Shown: positions 20,663-32,027 of the stretch, in pieces
How positions within the stretch are numbered: the stretch's first letter is position 1
How the letters are laid out: every line of letters starts with the position of its first letter
Assembly (NCBI RefSeq): GCF_023078275.1
Contig: NC_062978.1
Coordinates: 3,300,585-3,364,584 of the forward strand
Source: Leguminivora glycinivorella
Lineage: Eukaryota; Arthropoda; Insecta; Lepidoptera; Tortricidae
Direction: 5' to 3'
Length of the DNA stretch: 64,000 bases
Program-made: the position numbers and the translations under genes
Notes under the pieces: model-generated
The model's input: only the letters and a program-made list of their open reading frames with translations
What the model was told of the DNA's origin: nothing
The model's database searches: none

Positions 20663-21981
20663 ATGTAATTGACGTCCTGTCGGTAAACGTTGAGGACTGG
20701 ATCACGACTGTCCAGTCCAGTGATACGGAAATAAAACACATTAAAGACATTTTACAAGACCCTTCAACTGCAGAGATTGTAAATATTCATAAGGACTACA
20801 AATTGAAAAATGGTCGAGTATATCGTAATATCGACGAAAATACGATGCGTTGGGTGGTACCAAGAGGCGTCCGTTGGCAAATATTAAAAGCCAACCACGA
20901 TGACGTAGGCCATTTTGGCTTCGAAAAAACCTTGCAACGGCTAAAATCGCATTACTGGTTCCCGAAGATGCGCAGGTTTACCAAAAAGTACGTGTCGGCG
21001 TGTTTGGAATGCGCCCACCACAAAATTCCAGCTGGTGCGAAAGAAGGAGAACTTCATCCAATCCCAAAAATTGATGTGCCATTCCACACAATACACGCCG
21101 ATCATTTAGGACCGTTCGTAAGAAGTAAGCGCAAAAATGCTTACTTACTTGTGATCGTAGACGCGTTTACTAAATACGTCAATCTTACTGCTGTCCGTAG
21201 CACTAAATCGAAGGAAAACATAAAGGTTTTCAAAAATTACTTCAGCTACTTTAAACCACCTACGCGCTTAGTGACTGACAGGGGCACATGTTTTACAAGT
21301 AAAAAGTTCAAAACGTTTACCCAAAAGCTAGGAATCAAGCATATTTTAAATTCAGTGGCCACGCCTCGTGCAAATGGACAGGTGGAACGCTATAATCGCA
21401 CCATCTTGTCTGCACTTAGCACAATGTCTCACGGCCAGAGTCCTGATAAATGGGATGAATATATTCAAGATGTTCAAATTGGTATTAATTCTACGGTGCA
21501 CGAGGTAACAAAAAAATTGCCGACCGAATTACTTTTTGGCATGAAAGCGACCAACACTTCTCAGGGAGCGTTGAGTGAAGTTATAGAGGAAATAGATAGA
21601 GATGGGGTAGAACCAGATTTAGAAGAAATTAGGGTACAGGCTAGAGAGTTAATAGAGAAAAATCAAGAGAAGAACAAAGAAAGATTTGATAGGAATAGGA
21701 AGAAGGGTACACAGTACAAAGAAGGAGACCTAGTTAGGGTAGTGCGAGCTATAGTTGGAGGTACAGGTCAGTCTAAGAAACTCGAATCCAAGTGTCAAGG
21801 GCCCTATAGAATCAAAAAAATCTTGCCTCGTGACCGCTTTGTGATTGAAGACACACCACTGACAAAAAAAGGTAGACGTTATGAAGGTGTAGTCTCGCTT
21901 GATAAGATATTTCCATGGATGAGTTACGATAATGACCCCACTAGCAAATCTTCTACTGATGTTAGCTCCTCAGAAGAGTAA
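20663..21981 (+). CDS. Gypsy Pol, C-terminal part (integrase), cut off by LINE
   Basis: The frame is open from 20663, just after the second LINE duplication, and is in phase with the pol frame ending at 15966: 3694 plus 1319 nt is a whole number of codons (1671 with the stop). No ATG marks its start, so as it stands it is orphaned. It contains the integrase zinc motif (HDDVGH, then CLEC), the catalytic triad D at 21100 (HADHLG), D at 21277 (VTDRG) and E at 21385 (QVERYNR) with DD35E spacing, and a C-terminal GPYRIKKIL (GPY/F) module. No chromodomain was seen. The element's integration step depends on this part. Confidence 0.9.
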
Positions 21982-22643
21982 ATTGACTCAGAGATTAGAC
22001 AGAACAAGCAAATAGCCTATTATTGTTGATCACCTTTTGGGAAGAGATGTTGAATCAATACCTGAAATCGTTGGGAGCATGATTAATGTTGATCATGTCT
22101 GAACATGGCTCAGTATGAACTGAGTTGTGTCTGAGTGTTAAAGACGGATCTTTAACATCTTAGTTATAAGAATGATTTATATGATAATTAGTCGCATATT
22201 AAATTTTGTTTTGTTATTATGATATCTTTCTAAGGCCATATAAACGAAGAAAATAATATTGGAATGAGCTTGTTTTGTTTTGTTACAATTGGACGAATCA
22301 AAACTAATTTAACTCTGTTCAAATTTAATATAATATGTAATTAATATAACTGAATAAGTTCTACAGGTACTTTGAGCCTTAGGAGGTTATGAATATATCC
22401 TTAAATGGAAATAACTGTTATCAATCGTAACTGCGAGTTGGAAGTGACGCTAGACTATTTTGTTTAGTTAAAATGTTATATTAGTACACATGAAAAGGAT
22501 GATTGTAATGTATCCGCTAAAATGCATCTCCATAGATCAATAAAGGAAATTGTGATTATTCAGAATAATGTATAACTGAGTGAATTTAATGGTATTGTTC
22601 ACTGGCTTAAACGAAGGGACTCGTTTATAATCGGATGGCCGAC
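21982..22643 (+). other. 3' untranslated region of the gypsy element
   Basis: About 660 bp between the integrase stop and the 3' LTR. No env-like frame, no tandem repeat. A clear polypurine tract immediately before the LTR was not seen; the nearest purine-rich bit is 'aaacgaaggga' about 35 bp upstream. Confidence 0.7.
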
Positions 22644-22927
22644 TGTAACATTATCTTCCAACTAGGCTAACCAACAATTATTTTAAGTGAAGGTAGATGG
22701 TCTTTGAAGTTGACAGCGGATGGTATGAATTTAGAGGGTAGGTAAAGAAGGACGGTCAGCCGGTTAGGAACGAGTCCAGTCGGGTGACAGTTAGGAAAGT
22801 TAACGGACGATTGAAAAGGAATGTCTTATGTTGTCTTATTGTGAATAATACAGCAGTGAATATTCAAGATTGTTTTATTTAACGTGATCTCGTTTACATA
22901 CACCAGTCTGAGTGCAGGAGTGTTTTA
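22644..22927 (+). repeat. 3' LTR of the gypsy element
   Basis: 284 bp, one base different from the 5' LTR. Followed by the target duplication TTAG (22928-22931). Confidence 0.92.
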
Positions 22928-23330
22928 TTAGTGTGATCTACCCTTAAGAATAACATTCAAGTTAATGTCAAGTGATTGACGGCACATGTCAAAACAAATA
23001 ACATTAGGAATTGGTAAAGGCTGAGACACGCGTGTTCAGCAATTACGTTTATTTTCTAATAACTCGATAACCGCAAGAGTTAAGACACTAGTTTCTTAGA
23101 TAAATTAATTAAATTTGATGTAAGTAATGGATCATTTCTTAAAGTTAACGGAATTCAATAAAAACAGGGTGTAGAAGAGCGAGCTACGAAATGCTTACGA
23201 GCGTAAGCGATTGACTGCGATTGTATAAAACACCTACTCGATAGTTTTCTTAATTTCCCGAGAGATGTCGCTTTTCCTTCTGGAAACTATTAGCGAACGG
23301 TAGTGCATCGTAGTTTTGTTATAGTATTTT

Positions 23331-23453
23331 ATGCAACAGGCGTTTAAAGGAGGTCAAAAAAGACGAGTGGCGTGGGTAACAATTTGAGGCGAAGCCGAAA
23401 CTTGTTATTAAGACGCCACGAGTATTTGTTGACTCAGTTAAACACCGTTGCAT
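23331..23453. mobile_element. Short MITE with ATGCAAC(A)GGYGTTTAA ends
   Basis: ATGCAACAGGCGTTTAA at 23331 and TTAAACACCGTTGCAT ending at 23453 are inverted. Inside, 'gacgagtggcgt' and 'acgccacgagt' also pair. The length is 123 bp. Target duplication not resolved. The flanking 22932-23330 has no other recognised feature. Confidence 0.55.
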
Positions 23454-23570
23454 ACAATATTTTTTCTACGACCATGTACTTAGTTTTTAATAGTTTTCTT
23501 GAATAACTTTCGTGAAATTCACACTATATCCTGTATTTTGACGCAAATGTTTGCACTGTCAGCTCAGCTG

Positions 23571-23704
23571 CCCAAAGCCTTCCCGCGCACGCGCGCAGTA
23601 TCGTTATAAGAATCCGTTGCCATGGTTACAAAGCCAAGCAATGCATTTTCAGTTTTTTCGATACTGCGCGCATGCGCGGAAAGCCAGCGGATGCTGGCTT
23701 TGGG
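23571..23704. mobile_element. GC-rich foldback element (CCCAAAGCC ends)
   Basis: The left arm CCCAAAGCC then CCCGCGCACGCGCGCAGTATCG is matched in reverse by CGATACTGCGCGCATGCGCGG then a 14-bp insert and GGCTTTGGGG. The GC-rich arms stand out from the AT-rich surroundings. Non-coding foldback MITE; family unknown. Confidence 0.6.
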
Positions 23705-24007
23705 GAATAAACTTTTATATAGGGTTTTAAAGATCTATGCACGACCCTGTAAATGACAAATAACAGTTCGGGAGTAGAAAAAGATATTTTAATTATTTTG
23801 TGTTCGGTGAGATTTGTGTGGATTAAACATACCTACTTTTGTTTATTATTGAACTGGGTGTTTAATTTCAAGCCTTTCCTTTTCGAGGCCATTGTCCAAG
23901 TTAAACGGCGATTGTGAAGATACCTATACACTCAGGCCCTAAACGTGCCCTAAACAAAAGTACAATCGTTGACGTTCCACTGGTAACCGATGCATATTGT
24001 ATTATTG

Positions 24008-24236
24008 AAAGTCTGCGATGTCCCACTGCTGGGCAAAGGCCTCCCCCACTTTTTCCATTCCACCCGGTTTTGTGCAGTCCTCGGCCATTCTTTCATAAAT
24101 GAGTCCAACTCGGTCCACCATCGCATACGTGGGCTGGGTCCCCGTTTTGGCCTGGGCTGCCACTGTGGTAGTCTTGGCCCATAGCTCGTTCGGCATTCGG
24201 CAGACATGACCGGCTCAGTCCCACTTCAGCTTGGCC
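24008..24236 (-). pseudogene. LINE ORF2 C-terminal fragment (RTE-like)
   Basis: The minus strand reads R.RWWTELDSF...W, then AQNR.EWKK and GRPLPSSGTS. The pattern W..(E/D)L..F...W...AQ.R..W is typical of the extreme C-terminus of RTE-type LINE polyproteins, and the plus-strand word 'cccactgctgggcaaaggcc' is one I associate with many lepidopteran LINE remnants. Truncated on both sides; not functional. Confidence 0.5.
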
Positions 24237-24240
24237 GCTT

Positions 24241-25520
24241 TCCGAACTATGTACGTCGACTATTTTTGTTTTGGGGCGCAGAGTGGTGTTCCGGATATTG
24301 TATGAACAGAAAATATTTAAAGTAGCTTAAATAATCGTAACATTACCTTAAAGTGAAATCGCGTCATATATTTTTGTTTAATTAATACACTACCCTTTAC
24401 AAAACTAAAATAAATGAAAGGTTTTCTATCTTGATGCTCGTTCCTACTTTACATTAAAACTGAATGGATTGGATAACATCTGAAAAGTGATCTAGGATAG
24501 CTTTCATCCCGGAATTCCTTCCCTAAGGAACTGGAGCAAGCGCCGGGTGAAATTCAATGCCTAACAAACGGAATTTTGTTCTCATTTTAAAACTACGTGT
24601 TGTATTGTAATCAAACTTTTCACATATAAAATTACATAAGGTATATCCATGCCTGTGACATGTTAACAAAGATTTAACGTAGGTGAAATATCAAAAACAA
24701 GTTCTCACAGAAAACACTGTAGTTCGCAATTTGGAGGTACAGCCTATCTTTTTCTATAAATCTTATTCCGAATATCGGTGTAGGTACCTGGTGCTTGCGA
24801 AGGTATTAGGAACTTGCGTAAATAATGGTGCTGTTTGTCAGAAATACACGTCTCTTATGGAACCTAGGTGTAATTTTAATGCGAGCGACCGCCGGAAAAA
24901 ATTTGACTCTGTAAAATTTAACATAGAAAGGTGAAAATATCTTTTTTTTTTATTTAACAAAAAAAGACAATATACACAAGCATATCATTAAAGTTTCGCC
25001 AAACTGTAAAACAGTTTGTTGGCGATGCGCTCCATCTTATCTAAAAATAACAATCTACCAACTAGATACACTAGCTATACAGACAGTACATCTGTTTCCA
25101 ATAATGAACCCTTTTTCGACGCCACACGAGTAATTATGCCGGTAAATACAAATAAAATCTAAATATGCATACTTAAAAGTGTAAAACCTAAGAGTTTTGA
25201 ATGATTCACTGTTATTTTCATGTGTCATAATCATAGAAAAGTCCACAAAATGAGGACAGCACCGTATACCTACCGAACGGTTTCCCTACAGGATCCTGTA
25301 CTGAAACCCGACTCGGCTAGTTTCCAGGCCACAGGATAGCTGTGAAATCTTACAAATGGTTAACAGTTTTAAGGTATCATGCTTCGCCGTTAATTACTTG
25401 TACTTTTTCTGCAAAAAAATAACGTAGCTTACTAGCCTAGCAAAAAACTGTAAAAATTAAAAGTGACAAATTTTGTATATTTAGGTATTTAAAATATTTA
25501 AACAAATGTAAAAAAAAATT
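24241..25520. other. AT-rich stretch, nothing supported
   Basis: Only short unconvincing frames. No paired ends or copies elsewhere in the window noticed. Confidence 0.5.
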
Positions 25521-25672
25521 AAAGGAAAAATGGAAAAATTCACACCTCCGGCAGCACTCGAACCTGCGACCTCTGGCATTGCCGGGGCCAGCTTGCTCCC
25601 AACTGCGCCACGGATGCCTCCGTGGCGCAGGTTCGAGTCCTGCCGGCGGTGTGAAATTTCCATTTTTCCTTT
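25521..25672. repeat. tRNA-like foldback (SINE-derived)
   Basis: The minus strand holds a tRNA-like head: TCCGTGGCGCAGTTGGGAGC (A box) and GCAGGTTCGAGTGCTGCC (B box). The B-box arm and the following 'gtgtgaa..tttccatttttcc' are repeated in inverted orientation on the other side, so 25521-25570 and 25624-25672 form long complementary arms. It looks like an inverted duplication of a SINE head, not a tRNA gene. Confidence 0.65.
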
Positions 25673-25899
25673 AAATTAAAAATATGTAATATCGCTCGCA
25701 GACGTTTCTGCATGATAAAAAAAAGTAACAAAATCTAACCTCAACAGACCTCTTTAAACCAGTTAAGTTGAGTTCAAAAGTAAGGACAAGACATTAGTGT
25801 TCATATACCATGCGCTTACGAAGTAATATTATGTATGTTTATATGTATGTAAACACTACTATAAGACAAGTTAGGTCATAGAAATACAGTATAGTTATG

Positions 25900-25947
25900 G
25901 TATACAAAGGCGAACTTATCCCTATAAGGGATCTCTTCCAGTCAACC
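25900..25947 (-). repeat. LINE 3'-tail fragment
   Basis: Fragment of the tail family also at 32143, 40272 and 58318 ('acaaaggcgaactta', 'ttccagtcaacc'). Short and diverged. Confidence 0.45.
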
Positions 25948-26175
25948 AGTATTATGATGTAATTCCTTGTCTAAATCGTAGCTGACTCAGTTTGCTCTGA
26001 TTCTACTTATATCTGTGACATTAATTCGTTAATCTTTTTAATCCAGCAGTAGATTGAAAACAAAAGAAATATTACATCAATGTATTATCGAGTTATCTTT
26101 AAATATTTTTTTGATAAGCAGTTAAAACTGATTTTATACACAATTTATATCTATAAAGTGAATAGAAGAATAGGG

Positions 26176-26380
26176 GTGTCTTAGAAGTCGACTGTGGGAT
26201 ATGGGTTAAATTGTGGCGTAGGTGAGAGGCTGGCAACCTGTCACTGCAATGTCACAGTTTCGTTTTCTTTCAACCCCTTATTTGACAAGAGTGGCACTGA
26301 AACTTGAGTAGTTTCATGTGCTCTGCCTACCCCTTCATGGGATACAGGCGTGATTGTATGTATGTATGTATGTATGTATA
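26176..26380 (+). repeat. Dispersed repeat B, copy 2, with TATG tail
   Basis: 5'-truncated copy of the family at 5885-6149, ending 'ggcgtgattgtatg' plus tandem TATG units. Confidence 0.75.
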
Positions 26381-26433
26381 AAGTCAATTCAAACGTAAAC
26401 TGATATGATAGTGACATCCTATACTTGGTACTT

Positions 26434-26825
26434 TTAGGCCCACTTGCACCAAACATTTAACTCAGGGTTAGTGGGCTGTCAATTATCAAATTCCATATAA
26501 AATGGCGGGTTAACCCTCCATTTTCGTTTTTGAAAGTGGCCCTAAGGGCTGGGTTAACCCACCATTTTATATGGAATTTGACAGATGACAGCCCACTAAC
26601 CCTGAGTTAGAGTTAACCCGAGGGTTAACCCACCATTTTATATAGAATTTGACAGTTGACAGCCCACTAACCCTGAGTTAAGTGGTTAGTGTAAGTGAGC
26701 CTTAGGGCCACTTGCACAAACGAAAATGGAGAGTTAACCCGAGGGTTAACCCACCATTTTATATAGAATTTGACAGTTGACAGCCCACTAACTCTGAGTT
26801 AAGTGGTTGGTGCAAGGGGGCCTTA
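26434..26825. mobile_element. Compound foldback MITE (TTAGGSCCACTTGCAC ends)
   Basis: Starts TTAGGCCCACTTGCACC and ends GGTGCAAGGGGGCCTTA. Inside, the block 'taacccaccattttatat..gaatttgacag..gacagcccactaac' occurs three times, and the inner boundary 'cttagggccacttgcac' near 26700 repeats the outer end. It is therefore two or more units of one family joined or nested. A single short unit lies at 29385-29509. Flanking TTA fits a PIF/Harbinger-like duplication but is not proven. Confidence 0.65.
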
Positions 26826-27251
26826 GTCAGTTAAAAGCAAATAAACAAATAATTTGTTCATTTTCGGGTATAATATTATATTATAGTTACAACGGTGTTC
26901 TTTTTGCAGAACTATTTTTGGCCGAATTTCATTTGTCAACCAACATTTCGCCGAAGTTTCATTTTGACAACTAATGTTTAGCAACTTTTTGTATGACAAC
27001 TTTTTAATGGGTACAAATAGTAAAGCAGATTATTAAAATTCCTATAAACTTTTGGCAGACTTATCATTTGTCAAAGGTTTCGTCAAAATAAAACATGACT
27101 ATCGTCATACATCTACAATATGACTATAATCATACATGCTACCTTGAGTTTGTATTACGTTAGGTACTCGAGAGCGTAAAAGACAAGACTGCAAAATTTC
27201 AGCTCAATCAGAAACCTCCCGAAGTGGGTCAAATTTAGCATCCACGTTTTT

Positions 27252-27370
27252 CTTTTTAATACTACGACGGTGGCAAACAAGCATATGGTCTGCCTGATGG
27301 AAAGCGGTCACCGTAGCCAATGGACGCCTGCAACTCAAGGGGTGTCACAAAACGTTGCCAACCCATTAGA
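27252..27370 (+). repeat. Dispersed repeat C, copy 2
   Basis: Copy of the family at 5712-5830 ('ggtggcaaacaagcatatgg' through 'cgttgccaacccattaga'). Confidence 0.75.
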
Positions 27371-27504
27371 AACTAAAACTTAGTACACTTCCTTTTGCTG
27401 TGTTAAGTACCTACACAGAAAATTAAATGCTGTAAATGCCAAAGCTAGGCAACAAATGTTCGAAAACGATACCGAGAATTTTCCATGAGAACATACGCAA
27501 TTGA

Positions 27505-27772
27505 GCAGTTCTCAAAAAGTTTGTACATAGCCACGTCAGCAAATTTTAATTGATCCTATTGTGTTACGAACTTTAGTAATATAAGTCGACTTTCGTAAAA
27601 TACATACATGATAATTGTTATAATTAAGAAAATATAGATACTCCCTAACCTTAATAACGAAATAAAACTTACTAAAATCTCAATTCATGAAAAAAAAACT
27701 TGGTAACAAATTAGGAATAATAAAAACAAATTTAACTTTTCTTAATTTTTGTACTCACTTTTTGAGAACTGC
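27505..27772. mobile_element. MITE with GCAGTTCTCAAAAAGT ends, copy 2
   Basis: 268 bp. GCAGTTCTCAAAAAGTTTG at the left and its complement (ACTTTTTGAGAACTGC, through 27772) at the right; better preserved than the copy at 8678-8948. AT-rich, non-coding. Confidence 0.75.
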
Positions 27773-28126
27773 GTTTAACCACTTCGAAGATACCTACACA
27801 TTTTTATGAATGAAGCAACAAGATCTTTAACCCAGAAATGAGTCGCAGACCGCAGGAAGGGAATTCCGCCGCGTAATGCACCATAACATAGCTATAATGT
27901 TACGCAACTCCGTCTGTAAATGTTAATAATAAACAATAATAACTGTCACGGGGAACACCTTGCGTATAAATTGTAGGTATAACCGAATAACTTCCTTCCT
28001 TATGTGGGAAATCATGAATCGGAAAACCGACATTGTGGATTTGCGCGGCGTTTTAGATTTCAAGCTTTAGCCTCTTGCCGCCCAATGTACATTCAGATGT
28101 ACATTTCGTCTCAATGGAGGATTTTA

Positions 28127-28201
28127 ATAAGGGTTTACTAAAATCATTTTTTGATAATATTAATATTTTCGGAAATAATCGCTCCTAAAGGAAAAAAAGT
28201 T
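28127..28201 (-). repeat. Internal fragment of the AGGGTTCCGTAGT repeat
   Basis: Reverse match to the central part of the family ('aagggtttactaa', 'aatattttcggaaataatcg', 'ctcctaaaggaaaa'). The rest of 27773-28830 shows only 'ggcttccgtgcctcaaaaagg' near 28460, a relic of a related repeat. Confidence 0.6.
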
Positions 28202-28830
28202 TTTATGACATAGACAGCAAACGAGTAGACGAGCCGAAAGGTGAGAAGCCGGAAAGCGGTAACTTTAATTAGCGAAGCGGCCTGAAATTTGATGCTTTCT
28301 GGCCGAAGGCACAAAATGCATTTTTTGCGGCCTTTGTTGAGTATTATGTTAATAATACAAGATTGAAAGTTTGGTCATAATTTTTTGTTCTCGTATGTAG
28401 ATGTGACTCAATGACTGTACATGTAAAAGATAGGTTGCGATCGATTCTTCATTTTTAGGCTTCCGTGCCTCAAAAAGGAAAAACTGAACCCTTATAGGAT
28501 CACTCGTGCATCTGTCTGTCCGTCTGTCATAGCCAATTTTCTCCAAAGCGACTGAACCGATTAACTTTTTATCTTTGGTATTGACATTTAAGAATGTACT
28601 TAAACAAAATAAACAAATAATAAGTAGGTATTTTTGGACATTGTTACGCAGATTTATATTTCAAGCTCTTTTTTTTTGTCGCCACAATATTAATACACAG
28701 CCAAATTGATATATTTTAATAATTTATGGACGCACATTTTGTTGGGATTTTTCCAAATTTTTGATTGATTAGCGAATTGCGAATTGATAGCGAATATGAC
28801 CTTTTCAATTATATGAATTCAGTTGTTTGG

Positions 28831-28950
28831 TTTTTTTATACCACGTCGGTGGCAAACAGGTATACGGTCCATCTAATGGAAAGCGGTCACCGTAACCTAT
28901 GGACGCCTGCAACTCAAGGGGTGTCACATGCGCGTTGCCGACCCATTAGA
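28831..28950 (+). repeat. Dispersed repeat C, copy 3
   Basis: Copy of the family at 5712-5830, well conserved from the T-run to 'gccgacccattaga'. Confidence 0.75.
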
Positions 28951-29384
28951 AACTTGTACACTCCTTTTTTGAAGAACCCCATACTGAAGTTCATCGGGAA
29001 TACCTTGCCCACAATTTTTTTAAATAATCAAAAAGTTAAAGATTCAAACTTTGTAATTGTTACTATTATTCGCATAACTATGATTAAAAACCTTACACAT
29101 GGTTGAACCATGATGGTTCTCTTGAAAATAGATCAAGAGGTTTAGGTTAAGGATAATGTAACCGTGTTTTCAACAGGAAAAAGTACAAGACTAAATGCAA
29201 AATCATTTTTTCTTGAAAGTACGGGCATGGTTTCATTGATCACCGGGAATTACCATTCTAAAGGACGTCATATACTGTATCAGATAAAGCTAACCTTATA
29301 GGTAAACTAGCTTTTTTCCTGCGGCTTCGCCCGCGTAAAGTAATCTTATTAAAACGTTGGTCTTTGGACCCCCATTTCACCCCC

Positions 29385-29509
29385 TTAGGCCCACTTGCAC
29401 AAAACATTTAACTCAGGGTTAGTGGGCTGTCATCAATCAAATTCCATATAAAATGGTGGATTAACCCTCGGGGTCAACCCTCCATTTTCCTTGGTGCAAG
29501 TGACCCTAA
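29385..29509. mobile_element. Single foldback MITE (TTAGGCCCACTTGCAC ends)
   Basis: 125 bp, TTAGGCCCACTTGCAC to GTGCAAGTGACCCTAA, nearly palindromic ('aaccctcggggt'). Same family as 26434-26825. Confidence 0.75.
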
Positions 29510-30185
29510 ATACCTAGATGTTATGTCAAAAATATCTGTGACTGTAAATAAGGAGGACCTTTTTTCCTAGCCGCACACCTGAAACGTCATACTTCATAGT
29601 ATATGTATACTTCGTAGCCTAGGAACTTAACATAAATATTTTATACCATATTTGAGAAAAGCGCTACACCAGCCTTTTGTTGATGAGTCTAACAAGCTAT
29701 CCAATTTAACAACAAAAAAAACAGTTTTTTTTTTCACCATGCCTCAAAGTTCACCCTCACTTACAACGACGAACAGTAATACCGCTAGTTTCATAAATTT
29801 CATAATTAACAGAAATGCGTTGTTGTATAAACAGACCGAGGGTGAAAAGGGGCTATTCTGTATGCGAGGTGCGAACTCGTTACCCGGGGGCATGCCCACG
29901 TCTCAATTATACCTAACTTCATTACTCAGATTCCGTACAGCATAAGCACAGTGTAAACTAGTAATAAGTATAATAACTCTTCTGACAAACGTACGCCGCG
30001 CGGTGTGCACACAAGCGCATCGTGTACGTACGCAACACGTGAAAGCGGATTTGGATTAACCTGGATAAGAATAATATGTGTATAGATTATATTTTTTGTG
30101 TATTCTGACTGATATGATGTCGTATTGTTATACTAATAATTGTAGTTAGTAGTGTTAGATAACAGCATTTTACTTTGGACCAAAT
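29510..30185. other. Spacer, nothing supported
   Basis: A 97-codon frame at 29652-29945 has Ser/Thr-rich low-complexity content and no recognised motif; I do not regard it as a gene. Confidence 0.5.
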
Positions 30186-30467
30186 ACAATAACTCCGTAT
30201 AGACAGATAAAGTCTAAGAAAAAGACGTAGCTCAGAACCAAGAAGAAAAGGGTACGGTGGCGTAGATGGCGTTACACCTTTGGAGGACTCTCAGCTAGAT
30301 GGCGTTAATATTAATATTTGACATCAAGCTAAGAATATGGGCCAAATTGTCAAAACTGAGGTTCAAAAGTTATAAACCTGTGTCGAGAGATGGCAGTCTA
30401 TGCACTGTGATTACACATTTTGCTTTGACAGTAACTCTCTACTCTGCCTAATAATACTCGAACGTCT
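30186..30467 (+). repeat. Dispersed repeat E, uninterrupted copy
   Basis: From 'taactccgtatagacagata' to 'tcgaacgtctttg', with a small deletion ('gacatcaagctaag'). Serves as a reference empty copy for the interrupted ones. Confidence 0.75.
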
Positions 30468-30892
30468 TTGCTTTCGACGAAGTCGAATAACATAAAAAAA
30501 AAACATTTATAGTAATTTTGTTCAACCACGTGCTCTCGAACGCAGTAGGTACCTTTCGCGTCGCTGCCGGAGAGTAATTACTGAGCCTTCCTTATACTGT
30601 GGTACAGCATAAGCTTAAGTAGTCGCAGAGTCATCTCATCGTAATATATACGGAGGAACTTTGTTTGTGTAATTAATTCGTTTCCTGTGCGCCGCTCGGC
30701 AAGTTGCGTCGCGCTACGGGAAATTCAATTTGTTTTTCATATTTTGGTAACACTAGTACGGATTTTATTAAGTTTATTTTGTTTTAAATTATTGGTGTTT
30801 TTTTGCAAAGAGGATTTTATTTTACAAGTAAGTTTACAAAATCATTTTTATTTAAAAGGTTCCGAGCTCATATAACTCGGCAACCTTCAATT

Positions 30893-31256
30893 CTAGGGTG
30901 AACAGGCATCTTCTGACCGAGCTCACTCCATCGTAGGCTCGTACCCCAGCGATAAGAGCCTGCGACATTCAATCCGGAGGTCGCGGGTTCGAACCCTAAC
31001 TCGTCCCAATGAGTTTGTCGGAACTTATGTGCGAAATGTCATTTAATATTTGCCAGTCGCTTTTCGGTGAAGGAAAACATCGTGAGGAAACCGGACTAAT
31101 CCCAAAAAGGCTTAGTTACCCTTCGGGTCGGAAGATCAGATGGCAGTCGCTCAAAACTAGTGTCTACGCTAAATCTTGGGATTAGTTGTCAAAGCGGACC
31201 ACAAGCTCCAGGCCGTGGAGAATGCCGGGATAACGCAAGGAGAGGAAGATAATATA
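30893..31256 (+). mobile_element. tRNA-derived SINE, second family
   Basis: A tRNA-like head with B box GGGTTCGAACCC near 30985, then 'cggtgaaggaaaacatcgtg' and 'aggaaaccggactaatccc' (a core I associate with many lepidopteran SINEs), then 'cttgggattagttgtcaa' and 'gagaatgccgggataacgca'. A reverse fragment of the same 3' body is at 37445-37562. Confidence 0.7.
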
Positions 31257-31653
31257 AGATGCTTTATTTGTTAAACATGAGTAAATTAATATTAAGATGT
31301 TACGAGTATGTAAGGGTAGACCTTCATGATATGCCTCGCGGCGTACAAATGCTTATTCTATAATACATCTATAATAACTCTAGTACCTATACAGCCTTAA
31401 AAATTAATATACAAATATAACATAAATTATACATGTGATATTGTCTTCGGTTACCGCGATAGTTATGAAATAAAACTATGGAAACGGATTATATCGCGTA
31501 TAATGAATTTACAATTCATCCCGTCGTTTTGAACACTTTACAGCGTTCGTAGTCAACGGGTGACTGAGGAAAAATTACAATGTGCAAAAACTACTCACAA
31601 CAAATAAGATATTTAAGGCTGGTTAATAGGTTATACATATGACTTAAAAATAA

Positions 31654-31827
31654 TCCATACTAATATTATAAATGGGAAAGTGTGTCTGTTTGTTTGTCCG
31701 TCTTTCACGGTAAAACGGAGCGATGAATTGACGTGATTTTTAAGTGGATATATCTGAAGGGATGGAGAGTGACATAGGCTACTATTTGTCTCTTTCTAAC
31801 GCGAGCGAAGCCGCGGGAAAAAGCTAG
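31654..31827 (+). mobile_element. Helitron-like element, copy 2
   Basis: TCCATACTAATATTATAAAT to GGGAAAAAGCTAG; preceded by A and followed by T, no duplication. Confidence 0.65.
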
Positions 31828-32027
31828 TGATTATATAAAAGCAAAACATACTCGTTGTATCTAACCCATTAGTGGCCGTACGCATAGTTGTTCGAGTTTA
31901 GCTGCACGTTTCCAACCAGCCAGGATTTATTGAAAAGTTGATTCGATTAAAACTTTAATGCATAACGTAGCCACAATGTTACCCACCAGTGATTCTCTTC
32001 AAACTTGGACTAGGAGTTCTCTCTAGT

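Larger units (their letters stand above)
11109..22927 (+). mobile_element. Ty3/gypsy LTR retrotransposon, split by a LINE
   Basis: Complete element: 284-bp LTRs at 11109-11392 and 22644-22927 (one difference, G/A near the start), an 880-bp leader, a gag-pol frame, and a 660-bp 3' region. Target duplication is TTAG at 11105-11108 and 22928-22931 (or ATTAG if the LTR ends one base earlier). A LINE at 15967-20653 splits pol between RNase H and integrase; without it the element is about 7.1 kb. No env-like frame was seen. No convincing match to a tRNA primer site was found after the 5' LTR. Confidence 0.93.

Noticed and set aside
22644..22927. Gypsy 3' LTR considered as a separate solo LTR
   Set aside because: It pairs with the LTR at 11109 (one difference) and shares the TTAG duplication, so it belongs to the same insertion.
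24683..24934. 83-codon plus-strand frame
   Set aside because: No similarity to any family I know, no splice or promoter context, and composition like its surroundings.
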